Positions 1 through 10,605 of a stretch of 64,000 nt of DNA are shown here, piece after piece. The stretch spans positions 121,809,678 to 121,873,677 of the forward strand of contig NC_073307.1 in assembly GCF_027595985.1 (NCBI RefSeq), given 5' to 3'. Within the stretch, counting starts at the first letter, position 1; every line of letters starts with the position of its first letter. Below the pieces are notes generated by a model. The model was not told where the DNA came from, did no database searches, and was given only the letters and a program-made list of their open reading frames with translations. The translations under genes were made by a program, and so were the position numbers. The DNA comes from Sorex araneus. Lineage: Eukaryota; Chordata; Mammalia; Eulipotyphla; Soricidae.

Positions 1-54
1 ACCTTTACTAAACAACCCGGCTTGTGCATTTACTTTGTTTATTTGATCCATTTG

Positions 55-226
55 TTTCTTTTGTTTGAGGCCCACACTTGATGATGCTCAGGGTTTACTC
101 CTGGCTCTGTGCTCAGGAATCACTCCTGGCAGTGTTTGGAGGACATTATGTGGTCACAGGACTCAAACCCAGGTCAGTGATGTGCAAGACAAACATCCTA
201 CCTGCTGTACTATTTATCTGATCCTG
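55..226 (-). mobile_element. Type-A SINE (tRNA-headed), divergent
   Basis: Reverse-strand type-A copy: the body CTCAGGGTTTACTCCTGGCT and AATCACTCCTGGCAGTG precede a decayed head (GCAAGACAAACATCCTACC). No clear target duplication. Confidence 0.85.
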
Positions 227-574
227 AGTACATTTATTTAATGCCCTCTGAAAACTGCACATTATTCCTGAGCAAACAAAAGGTAAACAATGGATTAATG
301 TCTTTTTGATATTTATATCTTAGCTCAGGAACTTCAAAGAATTTATCCAAGATTGCACTGCTGGTGAGTAATAAAATTGTGTTAAAATCTGTCCTTAAAA
401 CCAAATCTGTATTTAGAATTTTGAAAGTAACATGGATTCGCTTTCTGTTTGTGCTATTGATTTTGTCACTTAAAATTATTTAAAAAGCGATTGTGTGCTA
501 AAAAATCATCTGCAAAGGTGGGGAGTTCTTATTGAAATTCTCCAGAGTATTTTTGCTGTTATGGCTAACTCATT

Positions 575-700
575 GAGATCTCTCTCCCTCCCTATCTCTC
601 CCTGTCTCCCACTCTTTTTGTCTCTGTCTCTTTATTTCTTGCTCTCCCTCACGCTCTCTCTCTCTCTCACTCTCTCTCTTATACACACACTCACACCTCT
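575..700. repeat. Imperfect CT-rich tract
   Basis: Long pyrimidine run of CTCTCT and CCCT units, ending in ACACAC. Low-complexity sequence; a short open frame through it is an artefact. Confidence 0.85.
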
Positions 701-779
701 GTTTTGAGGTTGCAGAACCAGGATGCAAATCTAGCTCTTGATGACCTCAACGCCCTCCTCTCAGCATTTGAGTGAAACT

Positions 780-973
780 GATTCACCCAACCCCCTCTCG
801 GAGAGCCCAGCAAGCTACCGAGAGTATCGAGCCCACTCGTCAGAGCCTGGCAAGCTACCCGTGCATATTGGATATGCCAAAAACAGTAACAATAAGTCTC
901 TCAGTGAGAGACGTTACTGGTGCCCCCCTCGAACAAATCGATGAGCAACGGGATGACAGTGACAGTGACAGTA
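780..973 (+). mobile_element. Type-B SINE lacking its tRNA head
   Basis: Starts in the type-B body (CCCTCTCGGAGAGCCCAGCA) and runs to GATGAGCAACGGGATGACAG with the tail GTGACAGTGACAGT. The Pol III head is missing. Confidence 0.88.
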
Positions 974-1328
974 ATTCACCCAACAGCCCCAGGAATAGGA
1001 CCACTCTCCAGACTCTAATCCTCAACTGAGTGACCACCTGCCTCTGCTCCTGATGGCAGACTGGAAGGTTCGAATCCACTCTCATCTTGGTCCCCGGGTG
1101 TCCTGTGCTTTAGCCCCAGGAGCACCTGCACCTGAAGTCCACTGACCCTGTCATGGCCAGCCTCTTTATTTGCTTTCATAAGGGACCATGAATTGACCAT
1201 TCATTCCAAGAAGAACCCCAAGTCTTTGGTGTTTGAGCTGCTACTTATTTCCATCAGAGAATGAGTGAACAATTAATTCTATTTTCAGGCACAGGGCTTT
1301 TATCCAGGACAGGGCTTATATCCAGCCA

Positions 1329-1510
1329 AGTCTTCCTTCCTTCCTTCCTTCCTTCCTTCCTTCCTTCCTTCCTTCCTTCCTTCCTTCCTTCCTTCCTGCC
1401 TGCCTGCCTTCCTTCCTGCCTTCCTTCCTGCCTTCCTCCCTGCCTTCCTCCCTGCCTTCCTCCCTTCCTTCCTTTCTCTCTTCCTCTTTTCCTCTCTTTC
1501 CTTCCCTTTT
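1329..1510. repeat. TTCC microsatellite
   Basis: About 20 near-perfect TTCC units, decaying to CTGCC/TTCC and CCTCCC variants toward 1510. Probably polymorphic. Confidence 0.95.
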
Positions 1511-1674
1511 AAGCTCTGAAGCAGTATACATTGTGAAAAAGAAGTTGGAATTTAAAAATATCTTTGTTTCTGTCTGGTTCTTTATGTGAAACTTTGAACG
1601 GTCTTAACTGTAAAATGGGTTATTACAGATGGAAATAAGTTTCCACCAAATGTTTTTAAAAGTTAAGCATGTAT

Positions 1675-1845
1675 GGGGTTGGAGCGATAGCACAGCAGGT
1701 AGGGCGTTTGCCTTGCATGGGGCCGATCTGGGTTCCCAGCATCCCATATGGTCCCCTGAGCACCACCAGGAGTAATTCCTGAGTGCATGAGCCAGGAGTA
1801 ACCCCTGTGCATCGCCGGGTGTGGCCCAAAAAACAAACAAACAAA
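1675..1845 (+). mobile_element. Type-A SINE with 17-bp target duplication
   Basis: Head to A-rich tail. Flanked by AAAAGTTAAGCATGTAT at 1658-1674 and 1846-1862, a perfect target-site duplication typical of L1-driven insertion. Confidence 0.95.
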
Positions 1846-1883
1846 AAAAGTTAAGCATGTATGTATTTAAAAGTGTCTATGGT

Positions 1884-2012
1884 GATGCCAGGAAGGTAGC
1901 TCAGAAGAATTGCATATAGGTCTGGCATGTGGAGGTCCCAAGTTCAATCTCCTGTCTCTCATGGTCCCCTAAGCACCACTTCCAAGCTCTGCTTAGGAGG
2001 AACCCCCACCAT
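1884..2012 (+). mobile_element. Old, divergent tRNA-headed SINE
   Basis: tRNA-like head (AGGTAGCTCAGAAG ... AAGTTCAATCTCC) followed by CATGGTCCCCTAAGCACCAC. Related to type A but far more diverged. Confidence 0.6.
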
Positions 2013-2752
2013 AAAATTTCTTATTAAAAGTCATACTAATAGATATCAAATGCATAATTAGTATATGTGATATTAAATAAATAGAATATTGAGAGAATTG
2101 AGCCCACCTTTGTACAAGAAGTCTCTGCTAGTGTATGTTCTCTAGTATCTGGCTCTACCCTCAGTGAGTGATGATAACTGGAGGTGCTTGAAACCTTCCC
2201 CTCATTTTGTGTCCTGACTTCTTACTCTTGTCTTCCCCTCTCCTCTATGTCATTTTCTTACTCTAATCCCCTCAATTTTCTGGGAACTCCTGTCTCTTCT
2301 TCTCAGACCTGCCCCACCTGGGTCTGGATGCTCCTTCCCAGGGTGAGTAAGTTGTGCTGAAAAGCACGAGTGCCAGTGTCATCTGGCCTTCAGTATTGGG
2401 TGGGACCCTGGAGCCAACTCCATTATCACTATGAGGACATATAAGAAAATAACCCAGTAGTTCCACTAATGATTCGAGAACTACCCTGAGGTTCTTTTTA
2501 TGCCTTATTTTTCCAAAATGGTGATGGCTTTGTTTTATAATTAGATGATTTTGATTACCAAAGTCATAACTACTCTTTCTTGTAAAAAAATGTACATAGA
2601 AGTGAATAAAATTCAATGATATCTCACCATATTATTCCAGGTATAGTACTTTTGCTTTCATTTTTATCTAATAGAAACCCTTTTTCTGATAGTATTAGAA
2701 CTAATATTCCAACATTATTGGAATTAATATTCCAATGTTGCATTGAGCAAAA

Positions 2753-2754
<2 letters not shown>

Positions 2755-2812
<58 letters not shown>
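2755..2812. repeat. GATA microsatellite
   Basis: About 14 perfect AGAT units. Confidence 0.97.
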
Positions 2813-2851
2813 GCAGACACTGATATACCTATATCTACCTCAAAATTTGGG

Positions 2852-3001
2852 AGAAGGTACATGACCAGAGTTTACTCCTAGTTCCACAACCAGAAATCAT
2901 TCCTGGCAGTGCTCAGAGAACCCTTATGCAGTACCCGGGAATAAATCAGCATCAGGCGCATGCAAGGCAAGCACCTAATCTCTCTACTATGCCCCCAGCC
3001 C
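2852..3001 (-). mobile_element. Type-A SINE, divergent
   Basis: Reverse-strand body (CATTCCTGGCAGTGCTCAGA) and head remnant (GCATGCAAGGCAAGCACC ... CCCCAGCCC). Confidence 0.82.
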
Positions 3002-3085
3002 TATACGTAAAATGTTTAAACCTAAAATGCATCAATGTTTTTATTTCTTTATTTTTTTGGAGTCTAAGACTCTATTTTTATTTTT

Positions 3086-3735
3086 ATTCCCCCCTCCCAA
3101 GTATTTTTATTGAATCACTGTGAGATAGACCCTTACAGAGCTGTTCATGGTTAATTTCAGTCATACAGTGTTCCAACACCCATTCCTCCACATTTCCCAG
3201 TACCAGTATCCATCCTTTTGCTCTAATCATCCCCCATTCCACCCAGCCTGCCTCTAGGACAGGCACTTCTCTCTCTCTCTCTCTCCCTCCCTCCCTACCT
3301 CCCTCCCTCCCTCTCTCTCTCACTCTCAATCTCTCTCGCTCTCTCCTGCTCTCTCTCCTTCTCCTCCCACTTTTTGGCATTGTGGTTTGTAATACAGATA
3401 CTGAAAGGAGGTTGTCATGTATATCCCTTTGCATACTTTTAACACTCCGTTCTTGTCCAGAGTGATCATTTCCAACTATTATTGTAATACTGGTCCCTTC
3501 TCTATCTTACCTACACTCTGTCCAACCCACACTTGTGGTAGATGCCAACCATTGACAAGTCTTCCACACTTCTTTTCCCCCTAGCCTTGGACAGTAGTCT
3601 TCTACTATATATTTTTTAATATATCACAAATGAATGCAGTCATTCTATACCTGTCCCTCTCCTTCTGACTCATTTCACTCAGCATGATACTCTCCATGTA
3701 CACCCATCTATAAGACATCAATGTTTTTAATATAG
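3086..3735 (-). mobile_element. L1 3' end (3'UTR and end of ORF2), antisense
   Basis: Begins with the reverse of an A-rich L1 tail (TTTTTATTGAATCACTGTGA), then the 3'UTR with a CT/CCCT tract (3270-3365). It reaches the ORF2 C terminus, where the complement of the SEMSQ-coding region reads TGACTCATTTCACTCAGCAT. 5'-truncated and dead. Confidence 0.88.
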
Positions 3736-3875
3736 TTTTTTATGTGATAGTCAGTCTGCTGAGGGGAGTTTACTTTTGTCTTTCTTATTTTGATTCCAAA
3801 ACTCCTTGTTTGGGTTTTTTTAAAGAAGAAAGTAAATTTTAACTGTTGTAAAGCAGTCTGAGAACAGAATCATAA

Positions 3876-4062
3876 TGAGTTTTTGTTGTTTTTTTTTCTT
3901 TTTGGGTAATACCCAGCAATGCTTACAGGTTACTCCTGGCTCTGCACTCAGGAATTACTCCTGGCGGTGCTTGAAGGACCGTATGAGATGCTGGGAATCA
4001 AACCCAGGTCAGGCGCATGCAAGACAAATGCCCTGCCCGCTGTACTATCACTCCAGCCCCCA
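3876..4062 (-). mobile_element. Type-A SINE with short target duplication
   Basis: Nearly full length in reverse, poly-T first and CTCCAGCCCC last. AATCATAA flanks both sides (3868-3875, 4063-4070). Confidence 0.92.
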
Positions 4063-5724
4063 AATCATAAATTTTTATGAAATCACTCCAATTACTTACA
4101 GCTATCTTATCAATCCTCAATACAGTAGCAATTGAATTTTTCAAAACCTTCAGTATAGTACTTTTTTATTTTTGCCTTTACTCTTTTTACAATTTATATA
4201 TTTAACTGTGCAATATTTACAACAATAAGTACTGTGCTAGAAAGAGGCTAGAGAACTATATTACTGACAATACATTTATATAACTGCTAAGTGTGCATGC
4301 TACATATCGGGGACAGAAGTGGGTGGGTCCAAAGTACACAGTCTCTCCTCTAGAACCTTTGGTGAAACTGAGCATTATCATCCCTGGAGGTTTTTTAGGT
4401 TGAAGAAGAGGGTTGACTCAATTGGTGAGTCAGCTAAGAGGTTTCATGGGAGTCCATTAGGAGGTTCACACTATTTATAAATATGCACACATAAATAGAA
4501 TTTATTTGCAAAGATGAAGCCATACTAAATATATGACCTGTTTTTCATTTTATCCTGCTTGCTAGTTACATAATAACAAATGTAGTCTGACATTATCACT
4601 GTGGACAATTATACAGTAATGCAACCTAGGACAATAGCCTCTTAATCCCCTTTGAAGACCTTCTAGATTTTTTTTTTTGCACTTGTTTGTATTTTGTATT
4701 CCCATTTGGTTACTTCTCCAGAGGAAATACTTTGTAGAAGAATTGCTAGATGCATCCATAAACATATCCTGAATATCCTTGCCGTAATTACCAGGACTTT
4801 TGATACACATTATGATTAAGTTATCAGTAAAATGTGCTCCAATATACGTGTTCCAGTAATGGAAACCCCGAGTTTCCCTTCAGGTTCCATTGTTATTCTC
4901 TTTCTCATCAAATCTGGGTAGCAATCAGGACTCACAAAAGGAAAACATTTTAAGGATGAACTGAAGCTTATCCACGGAGATATTCAATCAGCTGAGTAGC
5001 AGGACTATGTGGTAAGAGACAGAAATCATTGGAGGAAAGGAGAGAATGGAACGGGATGTCCTCTTCCTTTCCTGGAATTTCAGGGCGTGGCAGAGAGAGT
5101 CAAGATCAATATGATTACCTGGTTCTGCTTACCTAGTCCCTCCCAATCAACTCTGCAGATGTGAAGAAGAGTTGACTTTAGATTTAGGATACTGGACACC
5201 TACAGAATTTTGTTTTTCAACAAGGGTTTCAATAGTTAGTTGCATATACATTGAATTGTTTCACTTTATATTTTGACTCTTGTATAGAATCTACAGGTAG
5301 GACTGAGCAATGCAGGCAGATTTACTTCGGGAACATTGCCAGGGACCCGCTGGGTGGTAAGGCCAGTGGGGTGGGGGCACCACTCAGTCTCATTCCTTTG
5401 AGCTGACCATATTGTCGCATCAGGCATTTCAGTTCCAGATGAAACACATGGGCAGTGAGAACCTGAGCCACTTCCAGACAGAAAGGTGGGAGATGGGCAG
5501 GCCAGGGTCTCTAACAGAGAGCATGTTGCCTACTCCGGGGTGTTGGGTGGAAATGGCCAGTCCCCTTACGTGGTGGCCCTGAGCCGTGCTGCTGGTCTTC
5601 CCTCTCCAGGCCTGGAAGACTATGGACCTGCTCGTGGGGCTTCTGCCGGGAAGCAGGACTTGGTGGAAAGGTTTAGTAGAAGCAGCTGCTAATCAAACAA
5701 AGCCATGCTGCCTTTTATAAAGGT

Positions 5725-5880
5725 GTGGAGGGCCCACCCCAAGCGGTGCTCAGGGCAGACACCTGGCTCTGTGCTCCGGTACCACTCCTGGGGGTGTTCT
5801 TGGGACTGTGTGTGGAGCTGGGGCTCAGGCATGAGTCTGCTGTGTACAAGGCAGATGCTGTGCTGTGCTGTCACTCCGGT
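5725..5880 (-). mobile_element. Type-A SINE, divergent
   Basis: Body GGTGCTCAGGGCAGACACCT and ACCACTCCTGGGGGTG, with head remnant near GTACAAGGCAGATGC. Confidence 0.75.
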
Positions 5881-5904
5881 GTATTCAATTATTTGTAAAT
5901 TTTT

Positions 5905-6003
5905 TCCACCGGAATTTTTATTGAGGTGCATGATAGTTTTTTTTTATTAAAGCAGCATGATTACAGAGTTATTTATGGTTGAGTTTTAGACATTTAGTTT
6001 TGC
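5905..6003 (-). mobile_element. L1 3' terminal fragment, antisense
   Basis: Matches the first ~100 nt of the antisense L1 3'UTR seen elsewhere (ACAGAGTTATTTATGGTTGA). Interrupted on its right by a type-B SINE. Confidence 0.65.
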
Positions 6004-6006
6004 AGT

Positions 6007-6262
6007 GGGGCCAGAGCGATAGCACAGCGGGTAGGGCATTTTTCTTGCATGCAGCTGACCCAGGTTCAATTCCTCCGTCCCTCTCGGAGAGCCCGGCAAG
6101 CTACCGAGAGTATCCCGCCTGCACAGCAGAGCCTGGCAAGCTACCCATGGCGTATTTGATATGCCAAAAACATTAACAAGTCTCACAATGGAGACGTTAC
6201 TGTTGCCTGGTCGAGCAAATGGATGAGCAACAGAACAACAGTGATACGGTGATACAGTCTAA
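6007..6262 (+). mobile_element. Type-B SINE, complete
   Basis: Full tRNA-like head with A box TAGCACAGCGG and a B-box-like GGTTCAATTC. It is joined to the type-B body (CCCTCTCGGAGAGCCCGGCA through GATGAGCAAC) and a GTGATACGGTGATACAGT tail instead of poly(A). Confidence 0.95.
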
Positions 6263-6397
6263 AAATGATTAAAAGATTGTATTTGTTAAAATGCTTGATT
6301 CTATGCATCCTACAGAATAATCACCTCTCCAAGGTTCCCCTCGTCAGGTCAGGATGTGGTTTTGACCTGGTACTCTTGCTTTTCCACCATTATCAGG

Positions 6398-6480
6398 AAA
6401 ATAACCAATAATGAACACCTATCCTATTCCCAGCATGGTGCTAGGAACTTTGTGTACATCATTTTCACTTCAACATTAAG
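6398..6480 (-). mobile_element. MIR fragment
   Basis: AATAATGAACACCTATCCTA followed by GGTGCTAGGAACTTTGTG resembles the reverse of the MIR 3' half. Confidence 0.6.
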
Positions 6481-6504
6481 AGCAAGGATATTGATGACAG
6501 ACAC

Positions 6505-6602
6505 CTGAGTTCAAAGCCCTGATCTTTTATATGAACTTGCGCAAATCATTTGACATCTGTGAGTTGTTTTCTTTCCACCATAAAAGAAGGATAAGAATGC
6601 CG
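6505..6602 (+). mobile_element. MIR fragment
   Basis: TGAGTTCAAAGCCC, then GAACTTGCGCAAATCATTTG and ATAAAAGAAGGATAAGAATG follow the MIR core. Confidence 0.7.
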
Positions 6603-6779
6603 ACAGAGATGCCTCGGTATTCTGATCCTTTTTTTTTTTCTAAACCCGTCTGCTTCTGAACACTGAGCCACTTCTGCCCTGCCTAACTGTTGACAATACC
6701 ACTATTACTCATGCCCAAGTTGACAGTACTATTTCTTAAACTAAAGGAGGACCTTTAAAATAAAAACTCTTACTAATCT

Positions 6780-6925
6780 GCATTAAATGCTTGTTAGATT
6801 CAGGTAGAGTGCTAAGCATTTTACATGTATTCCCCTTACTCACAGTCTCAGAGATGATTAAAGTGGCTGTGTGAGCTGTAGCAACTTTCTCAGTCATGCA
6901 GATAGAATGTGAGTAATTTGAGATT
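6780..6925 (-). mobile_element. MIR fragment
   Basis: GTGCTAAGCATTTTACATGT and the following core match reversed MIR. Confidence 0.7.
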
Positions 6926-7235
6926 TGAAGCTGTCAGCATACAACTCATTTTCTATTTTGAGTCATTGCCAACGAGCCAGAGAGGCTGGGAGGGCATGTA
7001 TTGACTCTCTTCTTATTTTAGAGAAGAGCGGACAGAGTCTGGTGGCATTATCAAGACCACACTGATCAGATCTCGGCAAATGTCATCAAAAGAGGTCACC
7101 AAAATGTTGAAGGTTGGGAATCTTCTGACTCTGAAGGCAGGAAGGAAAATACTTTGAAATCGTAGAGAGGGATTTAAAGAGGTCATTTTAAAGCTCTTTG
7201 GCAAGATTCTCTGTAACATTTATGGGCACTTGTCA

Positions 7236-7336
7236 GACACACTAGCACCACCAGTAACCTCTCAGCACAGAGCCAGGAGTAAGCTCTGAGCACTTCCGGG
7301 TATGCGCCCCACCAAAACAAAACAAAACAAAAAGCA
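7236..7336 (+). mobile_element. Type-A SINE, 3' part only
   Basis: GAGCCAGGAGTAAGCTCTGA and a AACAAAACAAAAC tail. The head is missing or decayed. Confidence 0.75.
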
Positions 7337-7683
7337 CCCAAACTGTAGATGATGCTTAGAGTTGGAAATCAGCACTTCCTGCCATATTAGGGAAGAAAGA
7401 CTACGTGGAAAGGTACATTTTCAGTAGTCCTTAAAGTCATTTGAACAGAATTTAGGGTGCCTGGGTGCCTGGCAATTCTGACTTTAGACTGACGTGGAAA
7501 AACCAATGTGAGCCAAGCAGACACTAGAGCATAATTTACTTACTAATGTGGGAGGGGAGGAGCTTAGGAGGTTGGGAGATGCATGGCAAGGGGGGAAACA
7601 TATACCTTATGCCCTTATGCGTACTCTCACCACTGAGGCATGTCCCCAGTCCAGCGATGTCATTTCATACCTATTTATTTATG

Positions 7684-7852
7684 GTTTGGAGGGGGTCACA
7701 CCTGGCAGTGCTCAGGGTTTATTTCTGGCTCTGTGCTCAGGGATCACTCCTGGCAGGGATCAAGGGACCAAGTGCAGTGTCAGGGATGAAATCCAGATCA
7801 GTTGCACGTAAGGCAAGTGCCTTACCTACCGTACTATTTCTCCAACTCTCAA
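7684..7852 (-). mobile_element. Type-A SINE, divergent
   Basis: CACACCTGGCAGTGCTCAGG, then GGATCACTCCTGGCAGGG and head remnant GTAAGGCAAGTGCCTTACC. Confidence 0.85.
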
Positions 7853-8347
7853 GGGACATTTTAAGGCTTTACGGGATGCTTAGCCGGTGTTTGTGTATGT
7901 TGTTTTACTGTGTATATTGTTTTGTGTATGAATAAAGGGAATGACTGAGTTTCTGACCCACTCTCACTACCCTTCACCTGACCTTCACAAGCACAGCCTT
8001 CTACCATCCTTAGCAAGATCTCTTTCATAGCCTGCACCATTCCTGTTGGAGCTATCACTTTTTTCCACCCTAAATCTGAGGAAATTCTCTTTTAGTTATT
8101 AAAGTCACTCACTTTAAGATTTCATGTGGTTCTTTCCTATCAATTGCACCCTTTCCTTGCCCTTAGGAGGAAGATGCAGTTTCATTTTATATATGAGGAA
8201 ATTGAAAAGTTCAAATAGAAGTGGCTAGGCTGAATATAGGGCTCAAAGTGGTGGAGCAAGCAGTTTCTGGCACTGCAGACCTCCCCTCCCCCCCACACAC
8301 ACCTGAAACATCACTAGGAACACCCTGGTAGCCTCAGCACCACTGGG

Positions 8348-8387
8348 CACTGAGCACCTTACCGCCCAGGCAGTAAGGTGCTCAGTG
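8348..8387. repeat. Perfect inverted repeat, 15-bp arms
   Basis: CACTGAGCACCTTAC (8348-8362) pairs with GTAAGGTGCTCAGTG (8373-8387) around a 10-nt loop. Part of the arm resembles type-A SINE body and head, so it may come from two opposed SINE scraps. Confidence 0.9.
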
Positions 8388-8440
8388 GATAAGCACTGAA
8401 CCATTAGGTCTGCTTCTCTGGGCCAAGCCCCAGAGGCTCC

Positions 8441-8781
8441 TTTTTTTTTTTTTTTAATTGAATCACCTTGAGATATTTACAAGCTTTCATGTTTGGGTTA
8501 CAATCTCACAATGATCAAACTCCCATCCCTCCACCAGTGCACATTCCCCACCATCAATGTCCCGGGTATAACCCCCTTTCCCACCCCCATCCCCCCACCC
8601 CCGCCTCCATGGCAGGCAATATTCCCCATACTCTCTCTCTACTTTTGGGCATTATGGCTTGCAATACAGACACTGAGAGTTCATCATGTTTGGTCCATTA
8701 TCTACTTTCGGCATGCATCTCCCATCCCAACTGGTTCCCCCAACCATCATTTACTTAGTGATCCCTTCTCTATTCCATCTG
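8441..8781 (-). mobile_element. 5'-truncated L1 3'UTR insertion, antisense
   Basis: Poly-T start, then the L1 3'UTR. Flanked by AGAGGCTCC at 8432-8440 and 8782-8790 (9-bp target duplication). Confidence 0.93.
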
Positions 8782-8805
8782 AGAGGCTCCAATTAAAAAA
8801 TATAT

Positions 8806-8966
8806 AGGGAGCTGGAGCAATAGCACAGTGGGTAGGGCGTTTGCCTTGCACGTGGCTGACCTGGGTTCGATTCCCAGCATCTTATATGGTCCCCTGAGCA
8901 CTGCCAGCAGTAATCCCTGAGTGCATGAGCCAGGAGTAATCCCTGTGCATTGCCAGTGTGACCCAA
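8806..8966 (+). mobile_element. Type-A SINE
   Basis: Head with ATAGCACAGTGGGTAGGGCG and B box GGTTCGATTCC, body ending GTGTGACCCAAAAAA. A TATATA-rich duplication flanks it. Confidence 0.92.
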
Positions 8967-9149
8967 AAAAGATGTATATATATAGGGATGACAAATAGGC
9001 TTCAATCCCATTTACTTCTCAGGACATATATAGAAGCTTGTGGGGTCATCTTCCCTGACACAGGAAAGGACAGTGCTGACCGTGAATTAAAGGAGTCAGG
9101 ATTCCTAATTTCCAGTCCAGGGGTCATTCCTACCACATATGGTTCAGAA

Positions 9150-9690
9150 ACAATGACCATTGTGGTAGACTGAAACTAGTTGGCCCCCAAATACCCATGT
9201 CCTAGTTCCAAAATCTGTGAGCGTTATTTTATATGGCAAAAAAGTAGGTAGCAGAGTTTTCGCAGATGAGGTTAAAGATTATTAAAATGGCTAGACTATT
9301 TAGAATTACTGGAGTGGTTCCTACATGCAATCATATGGATACTTAAAAGGGGAAGGCAGACACAGGATTTCACAAACCAGAGGAGAAGGGGATGTGGAGA
9401 TAGAACAAAGAGACACTAGAGATGTTCAACAGCCAAGGAACACTGGCAACTGTCAGAAGCTGAAAGCCACAAGGAGATCCCTAGATCCATAAGGGACAAA
9501 TAGTCCTGCCAGCATCTTGAATTGGTCCCAATGATTTCTGGCCTTCTGAACTGGGAGTGAATCCATTTCTATTGCTTTGACCTACCAGGTTTGTATTATC
9601 TGATTTCTGGCCTTCTGAACTGGGAGTGAATCCATTTCTATTGCTTTGACCTACCAGGTTTGTATTATTTGTTACTATACTCTGGGAAAT
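9150..9690 (+). mobile_element. Ancient MaLR-type LTR with internal tandem duplication
   Basis: The order GTAGACTGAAACTAG, CCCCCAAATACCCATGTC, GATGAGGTTAAAG, GATTTCTGGCCTTCTGAACT follows the MLT1/MST class of old mammalian LTRs. A 69-bp unit is repeated at 9532-9600 and 9601-9669. No internal viral genes. Confidence 0.7.
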
Positions 9691-9783
9691 GCACTCAATA
9701 AGTTTTCATTTCCTATTTTCCACAATCTCTCTGGGCTCTGAAAATGCATGTGTGCATATTTTCAATAAAAAAATGACACCTGG

Positions 9784-10439
9784 AGCCAAAATCTGGAAAA
9801 AACCCAAATACCCAAGAACAGATGACTGGCTAAAGAAACTTTGGTACATCTACACAATGGAATACTATGCATCTGTCAGAAAAGACGAAGTCATGAACTT
9901 TGCATACAAGTGGATCAACATGGAAAGTATCATGCTAAGTGAAATGAGTCAGAAAGAGAGATAGACATAGAAGAATTGCACTCATTTGCGGAATATAAAA
10001 CAACAGAATGGAAGACTAACACCCAAGAATAACAGAAATAAGTACCAGATTTGCTCCATGGCTTGGAGACCAGCCTCACATGCTGGGGGAAAGGGCAGCT
10101 CAGATAGAGAAGGGAATACCAAGCAAAAATGTGGTGGGAGGACCCGTGTGGAATGGGAGAGGCGTGCTCAGAGCAGACTATAGACCAAACATATTGTCAC
10201 CCAAGACCTCCATTACTAACCACAATGCCCAAAGGGAGAGAGGAAACTGAGGGGAATGCCCTGCCAAAGAGGCGGGGTGGGGAGGGGGATAGGGTGGGTG
10301 TGAGTGGGAGGGATGATGGGGTCATCAGTGGAGGATGGGCACTGGTGGAGGAATAGATACTCAAGCTGTATATGACTGAAACACAAGCACGACAATATGT
10401 AAACCTGTATCTGTACCCCCACGGTGATTCATTAATAAA
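9784..10439 (+). mobile_element. 5'-truncated L1: ORF2 C terminus and 3'UTR
   Basis: Encodes the end of L1 ORF2 ([20 protein letters not shown] ... SEMSQKER), then a 3'UTR and A-rich tail. AAAAAAATGACACCTGG flanks it at 9767-9783 and 10440-10456. Confidence 0.95.
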
Positions 10440-10455
10440 AAAAAAATGACACCTG

Positions 10456-10605
10456 GGCCTGGAGAGATAGGACAGCAGGTAGGTCACTGGCCTTGCATGC
10501 AGCCAACCTAGGTTTAATGCCTGGAACTCCAATCTGGTCCCCCAAGATCCTTGAGTGCAGAGCCAGTAGTAACCATCTGAGTACCATCTGGTGTAACCCA
10601 AAAAC
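10456..10605 (+). mobile_element. Type-A SINE, abutting the L1
   Basis: Starts at the end of the L1's right target duplication (CCTGGAGAGATAGGACAGCA) and ends GGTGTAACCCAAAAAC, followed by an AAT microsatellite (about 10606-10634). Confidence 0.85.

Noticed and set aside
1329..1510. CRISPR-like or minisatellite array
   Set aside because: Simple TTCC slippage repeat without spacers; eukaryotic context.
1261..1531. Open frames through the TTCC microsatellite on both strands
   Set aside because: Low-complexity repeat translated; no start context, no domain.
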